This document shows positions 9,211 to 18,204 of a stretch of DNA of 64,000 nt, one piece after another. This stretch comes from an uncultured Eubacteriales bacterium. Lineage in GTDB: Bacteria > Bacillota > Clostridia > Lachnospirales > Lachnospiraceae. The first letter of the stretch is position 1, and every line of letters begins with the position of its first letter. Location of the stretch: NCBI GenBank assembly GCA_949289145.1, contig CASEML010000117.1:1-64000 (forward strand), given 5' to 3'. The notes under the pieces are model-generated. The model was not told where the DNA came from. It saw only the letters and a list, made by a program, of their open reading frames with translations, and did not search any database. Position numbers and translations under genes: made by a program.

Positions 9211-9840
9211 ATGCACATGGAACTGGAACATCTTCTTCCACAGGAGATTGAAAAACGCAGTTTTGAAATTATCACCAAAGAATTAGCTGGAAAACAGCTG
9301 AATCCAGAGCATGAACTGATCATTAAGCGGTGCATACACACTACCGCAGACTTTGACTATGCAGATAATCTCTGCTTTTCAAAACAAGCAGTACCCAAAG
9401 CTTTGAAGGCGCTGCGGCAAGGAGCGGATATTGTAACCGATACCCAGATGGCAAAAGCGGGGATTAATAAAAGAACGCTTGCAAAATTTGGCGGAACAGT
9501 ACATTGTTTTATCGCTGATGAAGATGTGGCATTAGAAGCAAAAGAGCGTGGTATGACCCGTTCGGCGGCAAGTATGGAAAAGGCTGGAAAACTTAATAAA
9601 AAAGTGATTTTTGCCATTGGAAATGCACCTACAGCATTGATAAAATTACATGAAATGATACAAGAAGGAAAAGTAAATCCGGAACTGATTATCGGCGTAC
9701 CTGTAGGTTTTGTTAATGTGGTGCAGTCAAAGGAACTTATTTTGAAAACAGAAGTCCCCTATATTGTTGCCAGAGGGCGAAAAGGAGGAAGTAATGTGGC
9801 GGCAGCCATCTGCAATGCATTATTGTATCAGTTAGTATAG
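9211..9840 (+). CDS. cbiC: Cobalt-precorrin-8 methylmutase
   Basis: A 209-residue CbiC/CobH protein that moves the C11 methyl to C12 to form cobyrinate. The active-site His lies in RCIHTTADFDYADNL (about residues 30-44). TDTQMAKAGI and AIGNAPTALIKLHEM follow, and VGFVNVVQSKELI with the RGRKGGSNVAAA phosphate-type loop closes the C-terminus. The length is typical. It is the last gene of the operon in this window. No strong intrinsic terminator follows, only AT-rich sequence before the next promoter. Confidence 0.94.
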   Translation: MHMELEHLLPQEIEKRSFEIITKELAGKQLNPEHELIIKRCIHTTADFDYADNLCFSKQAVPKALKALRQGADIVTDTQMAKAGINKRTLAKFGGTVHCFIADEDVALEAKERGMTRSAASMEKAGKLNKKVIFAIGNAPTALIKLHEMIQEGKVNPELIIGVPVGFVNVVQSKELILKTEVPYIVARGRKGGSNVAAAICNALLYQLV

Positions 9841-10144
9841 TGTGTCAGTATAGTAATATTTTTACAGTTTTTAAAACTAAATCAAGGAAAATTGTGATAA
9901 AAATGTGAATTCAATAGTCAAGTTATACAAAAAATACGAAAAATTTTTTTCACAAATATATGGAAGAAAGATTGACAAAACGGATTTAGGATAATATACT
10001 AAGGGCATGGCTTGTTTTAGGTGATTTTGTACCCATTGAAATATACGAAATCAACAGAGCAAATTTAAGTTGTTCATAACAGTGTGAACAGGAGCTGGCA
10101 CTGTATGGGAACTTTCATTGAAAATTTAAGGAGGAAAGAAAAGT
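9841..10144 (+). promoter_or_regulatory. Intergenic region with a near-consensus sigma-A promoter and 5' leader
   Basis: This gap contains TTGACA at 9972-9977, a 17-base spacer and TATACT at 9995-10000, so transcription of the surface-protein gene should begin near 10007. The roughly 135-base leader has a small hairpin (ACAGTG at 10079-10084 with CACTGT at 10099-10104) and an AAGGAGG site at 10129-10135. I did not recognise a known riboswitch. No convincing terminator for the cobalamin operon was found in the first 130 bases. Confidence 0.7.
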
Positions 10145-11428
10145 ATGGGAGAGAACAGAGTAACTATGAGTTTAATCAAACGCTATGTTAGTGTAATGTT
10201 AGTTGCTGCACTTGTTTTAACAGGTATTCAGGTGCCAACAATGGTTTCAGCGGCAGGAGGAGAATCGACAGTGACTGCTGCAACACCGGCAACACCATCA
10301 ACACCATCAGAACCAACAGATGTACCAACATCTGAAACACCAGATCCAACAGATGTACCAACATCTGAAACACCAGATCCAACAGTAACAGAAACACCGG
10401 ACCCAACAGTAACAGGAACACCGGACCCAACAGTAACAGAAACACCGGATCCAACAGTAACAGGAACACCAGACCCAACAGTAACAGAAACACCGGACCC
10501 AACAGTAACTGTAACACCATCAGAACCAACAGTAACTGTGACACCGGAACCAACAGTAACAGAAACACCGGATCCAACAGGAATTGTAACACCTGTACCA
10601 ACAGTTACAGTAGTACCTACAAAGACGCCAACAGCTACAGTAGCGCCTACAAAAGCTCCAACAGCTACAGTTGCTCCATCTTATGTGAAGGTAAAATCAA
10701 TTAAATTGAACGCTAAGAAAATAACATTAGCTAAGAAGGCTTCTGTAACATTAACAGCTACAGTAAACCCAACTAATGCTAAGTATAAAGCAGTAACATG
10801 GACATCAAGCAATAAAAAGGTTGCTACAGTATCAAAGAGTGGTAAAGTAACAGCTAAGAATGCTGGTACAGCAATTATTACAGCAACTGTAAAAGACGGC
10901 AAGAAAGCTACATGTAAGGTTACAGTATCTAAAAAGACTTCATATAAAGTTACATATAAATTAGCAGGTGGTAAGAACAATGGATTAAACCCAACTTACA
11001 TCGCTAAAGGCCAGACAGTTAAATTGAATGCTCCTACAAGAAAAGGTTATACTTTTAAAGGCTGGTATGTAAACGGAAAGAAAGTAACAAAACTCAGCAA
11101 GGTTACAAAGAAAGTAACAGTAACAGCTAAATGGACAAAAGTAAAAGTTTCTACAACTAAGATTAAGACAGCAAAAGCTTCAGGCAAGAACATTAAGGTT
11201 ACTTACGCTAAAGTATCAGGAGTAAAGGAATACCAAGTATCATACTCTACAAGCAAGAAGTTTACTTCAAAAACTACAAAAACAGTAACTACAAAGAAAA
11301 CAAGCGCAACAATTAAGAACCTTACAAAGGGAACTTACTATGTAAGAGTGAAAGCATATAAGCTTGATTCAGCAGGTAACAAAGTATACAGCAAAGCAAC
11401 ATCTGTTAAAAAAGTATCTGTTAAATAG
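10145..11428 (+). CDS. Secreted Pro/Thr-repeat protein with Big_2, InlB-B-like and FN3-like domains
   Basis: A 427-residue exported protein. Residues 1-37 form a signal peptide (basic start, hydrophobic VMLVAALVLTGI, cleavage near VSAAGG). Residues about 40-175 are low-complexity repeats of the form TPDPTVTE/TPDPTVTG. About 177-262 is a Big_2-like Ig fold (VTWTSSNKKVATVSKSGKVTAK). About 265-332 is a Listeria-Bacteroides type repeat (GYTFKGWYVNGKKV, VTAKW). About 335-427 resembles fibronectin type III (VKEYQVSYSTSKKF). The C-terminus has no LPXTG motif. The domains suggest adhesion or a cell-wall role, but no catalytic domain is present. It is a single-gene unit with its own promoter and terminator. 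Confidence 0.85.
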   Translation: MGENRVTMSLIKRYVSVMLVAALVLTGIQVPTMVSAAGGESTVTAATPATPSTPSEPTDVPTSETPDPTDVPTSETPDPTVTETPDPTVTGTPDPTVTETPDPTVTGTPDPTVTETPDPTVTVTPSEPTVTVTPEPTVTETPDPTGIVTPVPTVTVVPTKTPTATVAPTKAPTATVAPSYVKVKSIKLNAKKITLAKKASVTLTATVNPTNAKYKAVTWTSSNKKVATVSKSGKVTAKNAGTAIITATVKDGKKATCKVTVSKKTSYKVTYKLAGGKNNGLNPTYIAKGQTVKLNAPTRKGYTFKGWYVNGKKVTKLSKVTKKVTVTAKWTKVKVSTTKIKTAKASGKNIKVTYAKVSGVKEYQVSYSTSKKFTSKTTKTVTTKKTSATIKNLTKGTYYVRVKAYKLDSAGNKVYSKATSVKKVSVK

Positions 11429-11449
11429 TAATTAAGTTCATACATAGGC

Positions 11450-11488
11450 GGGTTGTCATAGAAATATGACAACTTGCTTATTTTTTTA
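11450..11488 (+). terminator. Rho-independent terminator after the surface-protein gene
   Basis: GTTGTCATA (11452-11460), loop GAAA, TATGACAAC (11465-11473), then a T-rich tract with seven T from 11481. The stem is a perfect 9 base pairs. Confidence 0.85.
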
Positions 11489-11498
11489 TTCAAATATG

Positions 11499-11527
11499 TT
11501 GACTTTAAAAAGTAGAAAGATTATAGT
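11499..11527 (+). promoter_or_regulatory. Probable sigma-A promoter of trpS
   Basis: TTGACT at 11499-11504 and TATAGT at 11522-11527 are separated by exactly 17 bases. The predicted leader to the trpS start is about 100 bases. No T-box signature was recognised in it. Confidence 0.65.
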
Positions 11528-11631
11528 AAAAAGAGGATTTAGACGGTTAAGTCCTTGTGTGATATAAATATAGAGAAAGGAATTACAGCTTAAAGAATTT
11601 ATAAGTAAATAGCTGTATTAGTAAAGTCATT

Positions 11632-12717
11632 ATGAAGAAAATTATTTTAACAGGTGACAGACCAACAGGAAAACTTCATGTGGGACATTATGTGGGTTCC
11701 TTAAAAAGACGCGTTGAGTTGCAGAACTCAGGCGAATATGATGATGTTTATATTATGATAGCGGATGCTCAGGCATTGACAGACAATGCAGATAACCCGG
11801 AAAAGGTAAGACAGAATATTATCGAAGTGGCACTGGATTATCTTGCATGTGGTTTGGATCCGGAAAAGTCAACTTTATTTATACAGTCACAGATACCTCA
11901 GCTTTGTGAGTTATCTTTTTATTATATGAATCTGGTAACTGTATCCAGACTGCAGAGAAATCCCACAGTAAAGGCAGAGATTCAGCAGAGAAATTTTGAG
12001 GCCAGTATACCGGTGGGATTTTTTACTTATCCAATCAGTCAGGCGGCAGATATTACAGCATTTAAGGCCACTGTTGTGCCGGTAGGAGAAGACCAGCTTC
12101 CTATGCTTGAGCAGACAAAAGAAATTGTACGGAAATTTAACTCAGTATATGGCGAAACGTTGGTGGAGCCGGAGATTCTTCTGCCGGACAATAAGGCGTG
12201 TTTAAGGCTGCCGGGAATCGATGGAAAAGCTAAAATGAGTAAATCTCTGGGAAATTGCATTTATTTGTCTGAAGAACCGGAGGATATCAGAAAGAAAGTT
12301 ATGAGCATGTATACGGACCCAGAACATCTGCGGGTGGAGGACCCTGGAAAATTGGAGGGAAATACGGTATTTATTTATCTGGATGCTTTCTGCAAGGACG
12401 AGTATTTTGCAGAATTTCTTCCTGAATATAGCTGCTTAGACGAAATGAAAGCACATTACACCAGAGGCGGTTTGGGTGATGTGAAGGTGAAGAAATTCTT
12501 AAATTCTGTACTTCAGGCAGAGCTAGAGCCGGTAAGAAAGAGAAGAAAAGAATATCAGAAGGATATTGAATATGTGTATGACATCTTAAAGAAGGGAAGC
12601 GAAAAAGCAGAAAAAACAGCGGCGAAAACCTTAGAAGATGTAAAAAACAGCATGAAGATCAATTATTTTGAAGATAAAGATTTAATTAGTGAGCAAAAAA
12701 AGAAATATGAGGAATAA
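11632..12717 (+). CDS. trpS: Tryptophan--tRNA ligase
   Basis: A 361-residue class I aminoacyl-tRNA synthetase that charges tRNA-Trp in the cytoplasm. The HIGH-type motif appears as [10 protein letters not shown] near residue 14. The AKMSKSLGN (KMSKS) loop lies near residue 200. [14 protein letters not shown] and the central [16 protein letters not shown] segment are typical of tryptophanyl enzymes. The length is slightly above the common 330 residues, because of the C-terminal helical part. It appears monocistronic or loosely joined to the following transporter gene, 31 bases downstream. Confidence 0.94.
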   Translation: MKKIILTGDRPTGKLHVGHYVGSLKRRVELQNSGEYDDVYIMIADAQALTDNADNPEKVRQNIIEVALDYLACGLDPEKSTLFIQSQIPQLCELSFYYMNLVTVSRLQRNPTVKAEIQQRNFEASIPVGFFTYPISQAADITAFKATVVPVGEDQLPMLEQTKEIVRKFNSVYGETLVEPEILLPDNKACLRLPGIDGKAKMSKSLGNCIYLSEEPEDIRKKVMSMYTDPEHLRVEDPGKLEGNTVFIYLDAFCKDEYFAEFLPEYSCLDEMKAHYTRGGLGDVKVKKFLNSVLQAELEPVRKRRKEYQKDIEYVYDILKKGSEKAEKTAAKTLEDVKNSMKINYFEDKDLISEQKKKYEE

Positions 12718-12748
12718 AATATAGAGAAAAAGCTATGAGGTTTTTTAT

Positions 12749-13915
12749 ATGATTTCATTACTTTCAAAGATATTTATCAAGGAAGAAGGGAGAATGACCA
12801 AACAGGTACGTAAGGCTTATGGCAGTTTGTGCAGCATTGTGGGGATCTGTCTGAATGTTCTTTTGTTTGGAATAAAGTATTTTGCAGGAAGCGTCAGTGG
12901 CTCTATTGCCATTACAGCAGATGCATTTAATAATTTGTCTGATGCAGGTTCTTCCTTTATTACTCTGATAGGATTTTGGTATGCAGGGAAAAAGCCGGAT
13001 CTAGAGCACCCTTTTGGTCATGGCAGATTTGAATATGTATCAGGATTTGTTGTATCTATAGCAATTCTTTTCATGGGAGCAGAGCTTGCAAAATCCTCGG
13101 TGGAAAAGATAATTCATCCTGAGGATATAGACACAGGAAATCTTGCCATGGCAATCCTTGTGATATCCATTGTAATAAAAATCTACATGGCATTTTATAA
13201 TAAGAAAATCGGCAAAAAAATAGGCTCTGCAGCCATGGAGGCTACATCATTAGACAGCCTTAGTGATACGATTGCCACCACAGTAGTTTTGTTTTCCATG
13301 CTGGTCATGCGGTTTACAGGAATCAATATTGATGGTATTTGCGGTGTTTTAGTGGCGATTTTTATTTTATATGCAGGTTACAGCGCTGCGAAAGATACGA
13401 TCAGTCCGCTATTGGGGAAAGTGCCGGAACCGGAACTGGTGGAGCAGATAGAGCAGATTGTGATGTCGCATGAGGAAATTCTCGGCACACATGATTTGAT
13501 CGTTCATGATTATGGTCCAGGAAGATTGATGATTTCACTTCATGCAGAAGTTCCGGGAAATGGGGATATCTTTGTGCTGCATGATGAAATTGACCTGATA
13601 GAGAGAGAATTAAAAGAAAAGCTGGGATGTGAAGCTGTAATACATATGGATCCTATCGAATTAGATAATGAGCTGGCAAAAGAAATTGGGAAAAAGCTGG
13701 CAGAGCAGTTGAAGGAAATCGAAGAAACAATAACCATACATGATTTTCGTATGGTAAGCGGTCCGACGCATACTACTTTAATTTTTGATGTGGTAGTCCC
13801 TTATAGCATAAAGCTGACAGATGAGGAAGTTACAGAGCAAGTGCAGGCTCAGGTACAGAAGTTAGATCCTTCTTACATCGCAGTGGTTAATATAGACAAA
13901 GCTTATGTGAAATAG
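12749..13915 (+). CDS. Cation diffusion facilitator (zinc/iron/manganese-type) transporter
   Basis: A 388-residue CDF antiporter. The N-terminal part has about six membrane helices with metal-site acidic residues in TADAFNNLSDAGSS (helix 2) and SLDSLSDTIATT (helix 5). The HPFGHGRFEY motif lies between helices 2 and 3. The C-terminal cytoplasmic domain, about residues 205-388, includes HDLIVHDYGPGRLMISLHAEVP and is longer than average, with a second ferredoxin-like stretch near the end. The metal cannot be assigned from sequence alone. It lies just after trpS and may share its transcript. Confidence 0.9.
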   Translation: MISLLSKIFIKEEGRMTKQVRKAYGSLCSIVGICLNVLLFGIKYFAGSVSGSIAITADAFNNLSDAGSSFITLIGFWYAGKKPDLEHPFGHGRFEYVSGFVVSIAILFMGAELAKSSVEKIIHPEDIDTGNLAMAILVISIVIKIYMAFYNKKIGKKIGSAAMEATSLDSLSDTIATTVVLFSMLVMRFTGINIDGICGVLVAIFILYAGYSAAKDTISPLLGKVPEPELVEQIEQIVMSHEEILGTHDLIVHDYGPGRLMISLHAEVPGNGDIFVLHDEIDLIERELKEKLGCEAVIHMDPIELDNELAKEIGKKLAEQLKEIEETITIHDFRMVSGPTHTTLIFDVVVPYSIKLTDEEVTEQVQAQVQKLDPSYIAVVNIDKAYVK

Positions 13916-13942
13916 AAAAATGCACAAAATATTCATTTGTAC

Positions 13943-13971
13943 TTGTTAAAAAGTGTACGATATGCTAAAAT
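13943..13971 (+). promoter_or_regulatory. Probable promoter of the chemoreceptor gene
   Basis: TTGTTA at 13943-13948 and TAAAAT at 13966-13971 have a 17-base spacer. The sequence lies 70 bases before the chemoreceptor start. Confidence 0.5.
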
Positions 13972-14040
13972 AATGTATAGGATTTTTTGGGGAAAAATAA
14001 TTAAAAAGGGAACATTATGAGGTACAGGGAGGAAAGGTAT

Positions 14041-15726
14041 ATGAAGAAAAAAATATCAGTTAATATTAAGATTAATGCAATTGTACTAGTGGCAATCTTG
14101 ATTACGGCAGCTTTAAATGTTTGGGCCGTTAATTCTGCCATCAGCAAAAGTTATGGTCAGCTTATTGAACATTACATTGCCGACATAGCTTATGGGTATG
14201 GGCAAGTAGTGCAGGAGGCTGTGGAACTGCAGGGAGAGGACGCTTTTACATCAGAGGATTTGATTAACCGGTTAAGTGGCATTGCTATTCAAGATATGGA
14301 AAGCAGTTATGCTTACATGGCATCCTTAGATGGTACTATGTTGTATCATCCAACCGCAGAGAAGATAGGTCAGCCGGTAGAAAACAGTGTAGTACAAGGT
14401 ATTGTGGCTGACTTGAAGGCAGGAATATCCCATGACACAGAAGTAATAGAATACGAATATAATGGTTCAACTAAGTATGCGGGAATTTTTGTGGACGAAG
14501 AAAGAGGATATATGTTGATTATCACTGCTGATAAAAATGAGATGTTTCAGGTGTTAACTAATATGAAAATGCAGCTGGTGTTAGTGGATCTTGTTGCGTT
14601 AGTGGTGAGTCTGGTGTTTTCCTGTATTTTAGTTAGAAAATGTGTAGTTAAGCCGGTGAAAAAACTCACTGGAATTATTACAAAGATTGGTAAGCTGGAT
14701 TTCACAGAAAATCAGGAAGCAAAAGAACTGAGTAAACACAATGATGAGATTGGTTCCATGAGTAAGAGTGTGGAAGTGTTAAGGGAAGAACTGGAAGAGA
14801 TTATCAGAAGAATGCAGAAAGAATGCGGCAATCTGTATGCAGCAGCAAATAATTTGAATCATCATTCGGAAGAAACCTCTACTACGGTACAGCAGATTGA
14901 AACAGCAGTACAGGAAATTGCAGATGGTGCAACGTCACAGGCATCTGATACACAAAATGCTACAGAAAATGTTATTTTGATTGGTAATATGGTTGAAGAA
15001 ACCAATGAAGAAGTGACGGAATTGAGAACTAATGCAGATGAAATAAGGCTGGCTGACCAAAAAGCAGCAGATATCTTAAAACGTTTGAATGAAATCAATG
15101 AGAAGGCACGTCGGTCCATTGATGTAATCAGTGAACAGACAAACACAACAAATGTTTCTGCTACAAAGATCAGAGAAGCAACAACATTGATTACTTCTAT
15201 TGCAGAAGAAACGAATCTGTTATCTTTAAATGCTTCTATAGAAGCAGCAAGAGCAGGAGAGCAGGGACGAGGATTTGCGGTAGTTGCATCACAGATTCAG
15301 AAATTGGCAGAGCAGTCTAATGATTCTGCAAGGCAGATTGAGGCTATTATTGATGAATTAATTGCGGACTCAGAAAAAGCAGTGGCAACTATGGCAGAAG
15401 TTACAGAAATTATGGAAAAGCAAAGTGAGCATGTAAGTCAGACAGAAGAGTCATTTACTCATGTTCAGGAAGGTCTTGATAAATCTATTCAGGGTATTGA
15501 TAATATAGCAAAACGTACTGAGCAGATGGATGCAGCCCGCAGCAATGTGGTAGATGTGGTACAGAACCTGACTGCTATTGCAGAAGAAAATGCAGCAAGC
15601 ACACAGGAAACATCGGCATCGGTAACAGAGATGAGCAATATTGTTCAGAATATAGCAGAGGGTGCGTCCAAGTTATATCAAATTGCAGGAAATTTGGAAC
15701 AGGAAATGAAAAAATTCCGAGTATAA
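14041..15726 (+). CDS. Methyl-accepting chemotaxis protein
   Basis: A 561-residue transmembrane chemoreceptor. A first membrane helix lies at about residues 10-30, a periplasmic-side sensory part with single-Cache-like features ([12 protein letters not shown] near its end) at about 31-175, and a second helix at about 178-200. A HAMP region follows with [23 protein letters not shown]. The signalling tip is at [40 protein letters not shown] choose ATG 14041 because GGGAGG at 14028-14033 lies 7 bases before it. The earlier in-frame ATG at 14017 lacks such a site. The ligand is unknown. No che genes are adjacent. Confidence 0.92.
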   Translation: MKKKISVNIKINAIVLVAILITAALNVWAVNSAISKSYGQLIEHYIADIAYGYGQVVQEAVELQGEDAFTSEDLINRLSGIAIQDMESSYAYMASLDGTMLYHPTAEKIGQPVENSVVQGIVADLKAGISHDTEVIEYEYNGSTKYAGIFVDEERGYMLIITADKNEMFQVLTNMKMQLVLVDLVALVVSLVFSCILVRKCVVKPVKKLTGIITKIGKLDFTENQEAKELSKHNDEIGSMSKSVEVLREELEEIIRRMQKECGNLYAAANNLNHHSEETSTTVQQIETAVQEIADGATSQASDTQNATENVILIGNMVEETNEEVTELRTNADEIRLADQKAADILKRLNEINEKARRSIDVISEQTNTTNVSATKIREATTLITSIAEETNLLSLNASIEAARAGEQGRGFAVVASQIQKLAEQSNDSARQIEAIIDELIADSEKAVATMAEVTEIMEKQSEHVSQTEESFTHVQEGLDKSIQGIDNIAKRTEQMDAARSNVVDVVQNLTAIAEENAASTQETSASVTEMSNIVQNIAEGASKLYQIAGNLEQEMKKFRV

Positions 15727-15758
15727 TTTAGAAGAGAATTGCATAAATTTTAAACTTC

Positions 15759-15801
15759 AGTGAACTGTTTCTCCTAAAAGGAGAGCAGTTCACTTATTTT
15801 G
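15759..15801 (+). terminator. Rho-independent terminator after the chemoreceptor gene
   Basis: AGTGAACTGTTTCTCC (15759-15774), loop TAAAA, then GGAGAGCAGTTCACT (15780-15794), followed by TATTTT. The stem is about 15 pairs with one bulge. Confidence 0.85.
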
Positions 15802-15912
15802 TGGAAAAATAAACGATTTCCTATTTTTGGAATAAAAATAAAAAATTTTAAAAATCTGAAGAAAATCAAAACGTTATTTCGTTATAATAAATGAAAGCTT
15901 TCGAAAAAGGAG

Positions 15913-16431
15913 GTGGGTAAAATCGATTCCACAACATTTTTATCAAACTTAATTGAGAAATATCAGAATCTGGTATTTTCTATCTGTTATAAGATAACAA
16001 GAGATTATTTTATAGCAGAAGACTTGACACAGGAAACGTTTTTATCTGCCTTTAAACATAAAGATAGTTTTGATGGCAGGAACGAAAAGGCGTGGATTGC
16101 CAGAATAGCCACCAACAAAAGCATTGATTATATCAATCAGGCGGGCAGACGGCTGGTGCCTACAGAGGATACAGATATGGAACAGTACAAATCCAAGCTT
16201 GGAAGACCTGAAGCAGAGGTATTGGAAAGCGATTTTAGGCAGAATTTAAAGAATCATTGCCTGAGTTTGTCGCCGCCTTATGATCAAATTGCTTATCTGT
16301 ATTTTTATGAAGAAAAGAATCCAAAGGAAATTGCGGAAATGTCTCAAAAGAATGTGAAAACTATTCAAACCCAAATATATCGGGCTAGAAATGCATTGAG
16401 AAAGATTTATGAGAAAGAAAGGAGCAGGTGA
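15913..16431 (+). CDS. ECF-type RNA polymerase sigma factor
   Basis: A protein of about 172 residues with sigma region 2 (YQNLVFSICYKITRDYFIAEDLTQETFLSAF, about residues 17-47, then AWIARIATNKSIDYI) and region 4 (LSPPYDQIAYLYFYEEKNPKEIAEMSQKNVKTIQTQIYRARNAL, about 117-160). It would direct polymerase to extracytoplasmic-stress promoters. The next gene encodes a membrane protein of anti-sigma type, so the pair probably forms a signalling unit. The start is awkward: the AAGGAGG site overlaps the only in-frame GTG (15913), while ATC at 15922 has ideal spacing. TATAAT at 15883-15888 may serve the operon. Confidence 0.88.
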   Translation: MGKIDSTTFLSNLIEKYQNLVFSICYKITRDYFIAEDLTQETFLSAFKHKDSFDGRNEKAWIARIATNKSIDYINQAGRRLVPTEDTDMEQYKSKLGRPEAEVLESDFRQNLKNHCLSLSPPYDQIAYLYFYEEKNPKEIAEMSQKNVKTIQTQIYRARNALRKIYEKERSR

Positions 16432-16437
16432 TAAAAA

Positions 16438-16854
16438 ATGAAGAAAGAGTATTTTTCTGATGATGAATTGGAAAAATTTTTAGAACACGTAGAAGAAAAT
16501 GAAATGCACAGGGCACCTTTCTATCTGAAACGGGAAATAATGGAGCAGGCATTTCCGGAACAGAAGCCCTTATATACAGATGATAAGAAGAAAATTATGA
16601 ATAGGGTACAAAAGCGAAAGTGGATTATGTATAATTGTAAAGTTGTTCTTGCCGCCGCCGCCGCCATTTTGGTATTGTTCCTGCTTCCCACAGGAGAAAA
16701 TGGTATGCTTCGGGCAGAAGGCGTCGGTGACATGAGTCGGGTAACAAACAGTATTGGCTCTAAGTCAGAGCAGCTTTGTGATGTGCTTTCAAATATATCA
16801 GATAAGTTGATTATAAATGATAATGATTTTCAAAATAAGGAAAGAGAGGAATAA
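16438..16854 (+). CDS. Probable membrane anti-sigma factor
   Basis: A 138-residue protein with an acidic cytoplasmic N-terminus (about 1-60), one membrane helix (VVLAAAAAILVLFLLP, about 73-88) and a short external C-terminus of about 50 residues. Position directly behind an ECF sigma gene and the single-span layout are typical of cognate anti-sigma factors, although no zinc-binding HxxxCxxC motif is present. The GCC repeat encoding AAAAA at 16651-16664 is a short triplet run. The assignment as regulator is inferred from context. Confidence 0.65.
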   Translation: MKKEYFSDDELEKFLEHVEENEMHRAPFYLKREIMEQAFPEQKPLYTDDKKKIMNRVQKRKWIMYNCKVVLAAAAAILVLFLLPTGENGMLRAEGVGDMSRVTNSIGSKSEQLCDVLSNISDKLIINDNDFQNKEREE

Positions 16855-16857
16855 GAG

Positions 16858-17406
16858 ATGAAACGGAAAAAAAGTAGATTTTGGAGTTTTGTGCTATCCT
16901 TTTTGCCGGGGTGTGCAGAGATGTATATGGGATTTATGAAGACGGGTATCAGTCTAATGGCAATGTTTTGGGGACTGATTGCTGTCGCCACTGTGTTAAA
17001 CATTGGAGAAGTGATGTTTATAGCTTTAATCGTGTGGTTTTATGGTTTCTTCCACGCCAACAATATGGCAGGGCTTGCCCAGTCAGAACTGGAAATGATG
17101 AAGGACGATTATCTGTTCCATGTGGAAGGCTTATGCGGGGCAGGAGAAAAATTAACCGGAAGTTATCGGAAAATAGTATCTGTTGTTTTAATTGTATTGG
17201 GATGTGTGCTTTGTATCCGCGGCGTTTTTGGCATGTTGAGAAACTTCCTTCCGAAAGTGGTCATTCAAATGTATTATGTTTTGGGAGATTATTTGCCCCA
17301 GGTGATCGTAGGCGTCGGTATAGTTGCCATCGGTCTTACCATGATAAAAGGAAAAAAGCAGGAATTGCTGGAGGAATTTGATTATGGAAGAAAAGAAAAC
17401 GATTAG
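16858..17406 (+). CDS. Polytopic membrane protein of the sigma-factor operon, unknown function
   Basis: A 182-residue protein with about five hydrophobic helices. The N-terminus (FVLSFLPGCAEMYMGFMKTG, then a helix and FYGFFHANNMA) resembles the TM2-type fold in which two helices flank a short loop. A second hydrophobic block follows at about 105-170, with a basic tail. It begins 3 bases after the anti-sigma gene and overlaps the next gene, so it belongs to the same operon. It may act in envelope stress sensing with its neighbours, but no activity can be read from the sequence. Confidence 0.6.
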   Translation: MKRKKSRFWSFVLSFLPGCAEMYMGFMKTGISLMAMFWGLIAVATVLNIGEVMFIALIVWFYGFFHANNMAGLAQSELEMMKDDYLFHVEGLCGAGEKLTGSYRKIVSVVLIVLGCVLCIRGVFGMLRNFLPKVVIQMYYVLGDYLPQVIVGVGIVAIGLTMIKGKKQELLEEFDYGRKEND

Positions 17407-17713
17407 GGTACATCGGGTAGGTAGTATTACCTTTGGCTGTGTGCTGGTGGTATTTGGAGTTTTGTGTTTGCTCCATGGATTTTTACCTGCATTAAGCTAT
17501 GAATTTATTTTTCATCTGTGGCCATGTATTCTTATTATTCTGGGAATTGAGGTATTGGCTGCTTCTGCCCGCGGAACCACCAAATTTGTATATGATAAGG
17601 CTGCGGTTGTACTGCTGTTTTTAGTTACTTTTTTTGTAATGTGTCTGGCAAGTGTGGATTTTGCCATGGAACATTCCGGATACTGGATTCAAATAGAAAG
17701 AAATTTACGTTAA
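17384..17713 (+). CDS. Small membrane protein, LiaI/LiaF-like N-terminal type
   Basis: A 109-residue protein with three hydrophobic helices (GSITFGCVLVVFGVLCLLHGF, FHLWPCILIILGIEVLAA, AAVVLLFLVTFFVMCL). The arrangement with the FHLWPCILIILGIE motif resembles small envelope-stress proteins of the LiaI/PspC-neighbour kind. I choose ATG 17384, with GGAGG at 17370-17374, rather than an upstream TTG. The gene overlaps its predecessor by 23 bases and ends the sigma operon just before a long hairpin. Confidence 0.55.
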   Translation: MEEKKTIRVHRVGSITFGCVLVVFGVLCLLHGFLPALSYEFIFHLWPCILIILGIEVLAASARGTTKFVYDKAAVVLLFLVTFFVMCLASVDFAMEHSGYWIQIERNLR

Positions 17714-17728
17714 ATTCATACAACCAAT

Positions 17729-17776
17729 CCCTCATGCATACATTATAAAGAAAATGTGTGTATGAGGGATTTTTAT
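17729..17776 (+). terminator. Long hairpin between the sigma operon and spoIIID, overlapping a possible sigma-E promoter
   Basis: Positions 17729-17744 pair with 17753-17768 over 16 pairs (two of them G-T) around an 8-base loop. A T-rich stretch follows, so it probably ends the sigma-factor operon. The left arm contains CATACATT (17737-17744), which fits a sigma-E -10 element. A CATA at 17717-17720 lies at a plausible -35 distance. The right arm contains the only Shine-Dalgarno-like GAGGG upstream of spoIIID. Both readings are inference. Confidence 0.55.
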
Positions 17777-17779
17777 ATC

Positions 17780-18043
17780 ATGAAAGGGTATATAGAAGAA
17801 CGAGCTGTGGATGTGGCGAAGTATATCATAGAAGAAAATGCTACCGTTAGACAGGCAGCAAAGAGATTTGGTATCAGCAAAAGTACGGTACATAAGGATA
17901 TTACAGAGCGATTGAAGCGCATTAACCCGGCACTGGCCCGAGAAACAAGAAAAGTGCTTGATGTGAATAAATCCGAGCGCCATATTCGCGGAGGATTGGC
18001 CACAAAAGAAAAGTATCTGCATCAGATGAATTATAAGCGTTGA
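17780..18043 (+). CDS. spoIIID: Stage III sporulation transcriptional regulator SpoIIID
   Basis: An 87-residue DNA-binding protein that acts in the mother cell after sigma-E activation. The start MKGYIEERAVDVAKYI, the helix-turn-helix VRQAAKRFGISKSTVHKDITERL (about 24-46), and the C-terminal HIRGGLATKEKY match the SpoIIID family closely in order and length. I choose ATG 17780 because the family begins at this residue. An in-frame ATG at 17762 would add six unrelated residues. Its presence marks the organism as a spore former or recent descendant of one. Confidence 0.93.
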   Translation: MKGYIEERAVDVAKYIIEENATVRQAAKRFGISKSTVHKDITERLKRINPALARETRKVLDVNKSERHIRGGLATKEKYLHQMNYKR

Positions 18044-18059
18044 AGCAGAATAACACTGA

Positions 18060-18084
18060 CTGCTGCCGGAATATGTGGCAGCAG
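18060..18084 (+). terminator. Hairpin downstream of spoIIID
   Basis: CTGCTGCC (18060-18067) pairs with GGCAGCAG (18077-18084) around a 9-base loop. No clear T tract follows, so termination here is uncertain. Confidence 0.4.
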
Positions 18085-18204
18085 CAGGATTGCTGGTAGT
18101 TTATATGAGTTATCTCCTATATAAAGTTTTATTTACTATGTACTGGGAATTCATAGGGTTGTATGGTAAAATAAAAAAATAGATATAGGGGAGGTTAGAA
18201 GTGA

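Noticed and set aside
10188..10601. Long open frame on the minus strand rich in Leu/Val opposite the surface-protein repeats
   Set aside because: It is the mirror of the ACA/CCA-rich repeat tract. Composition alone keeps it open, and it has no ribosome site.
11528..11631. Possible T-box leader before trpS
   Set aside because: No AGGGTGGNACCGCG-type core or terminator was found between promoter and start.
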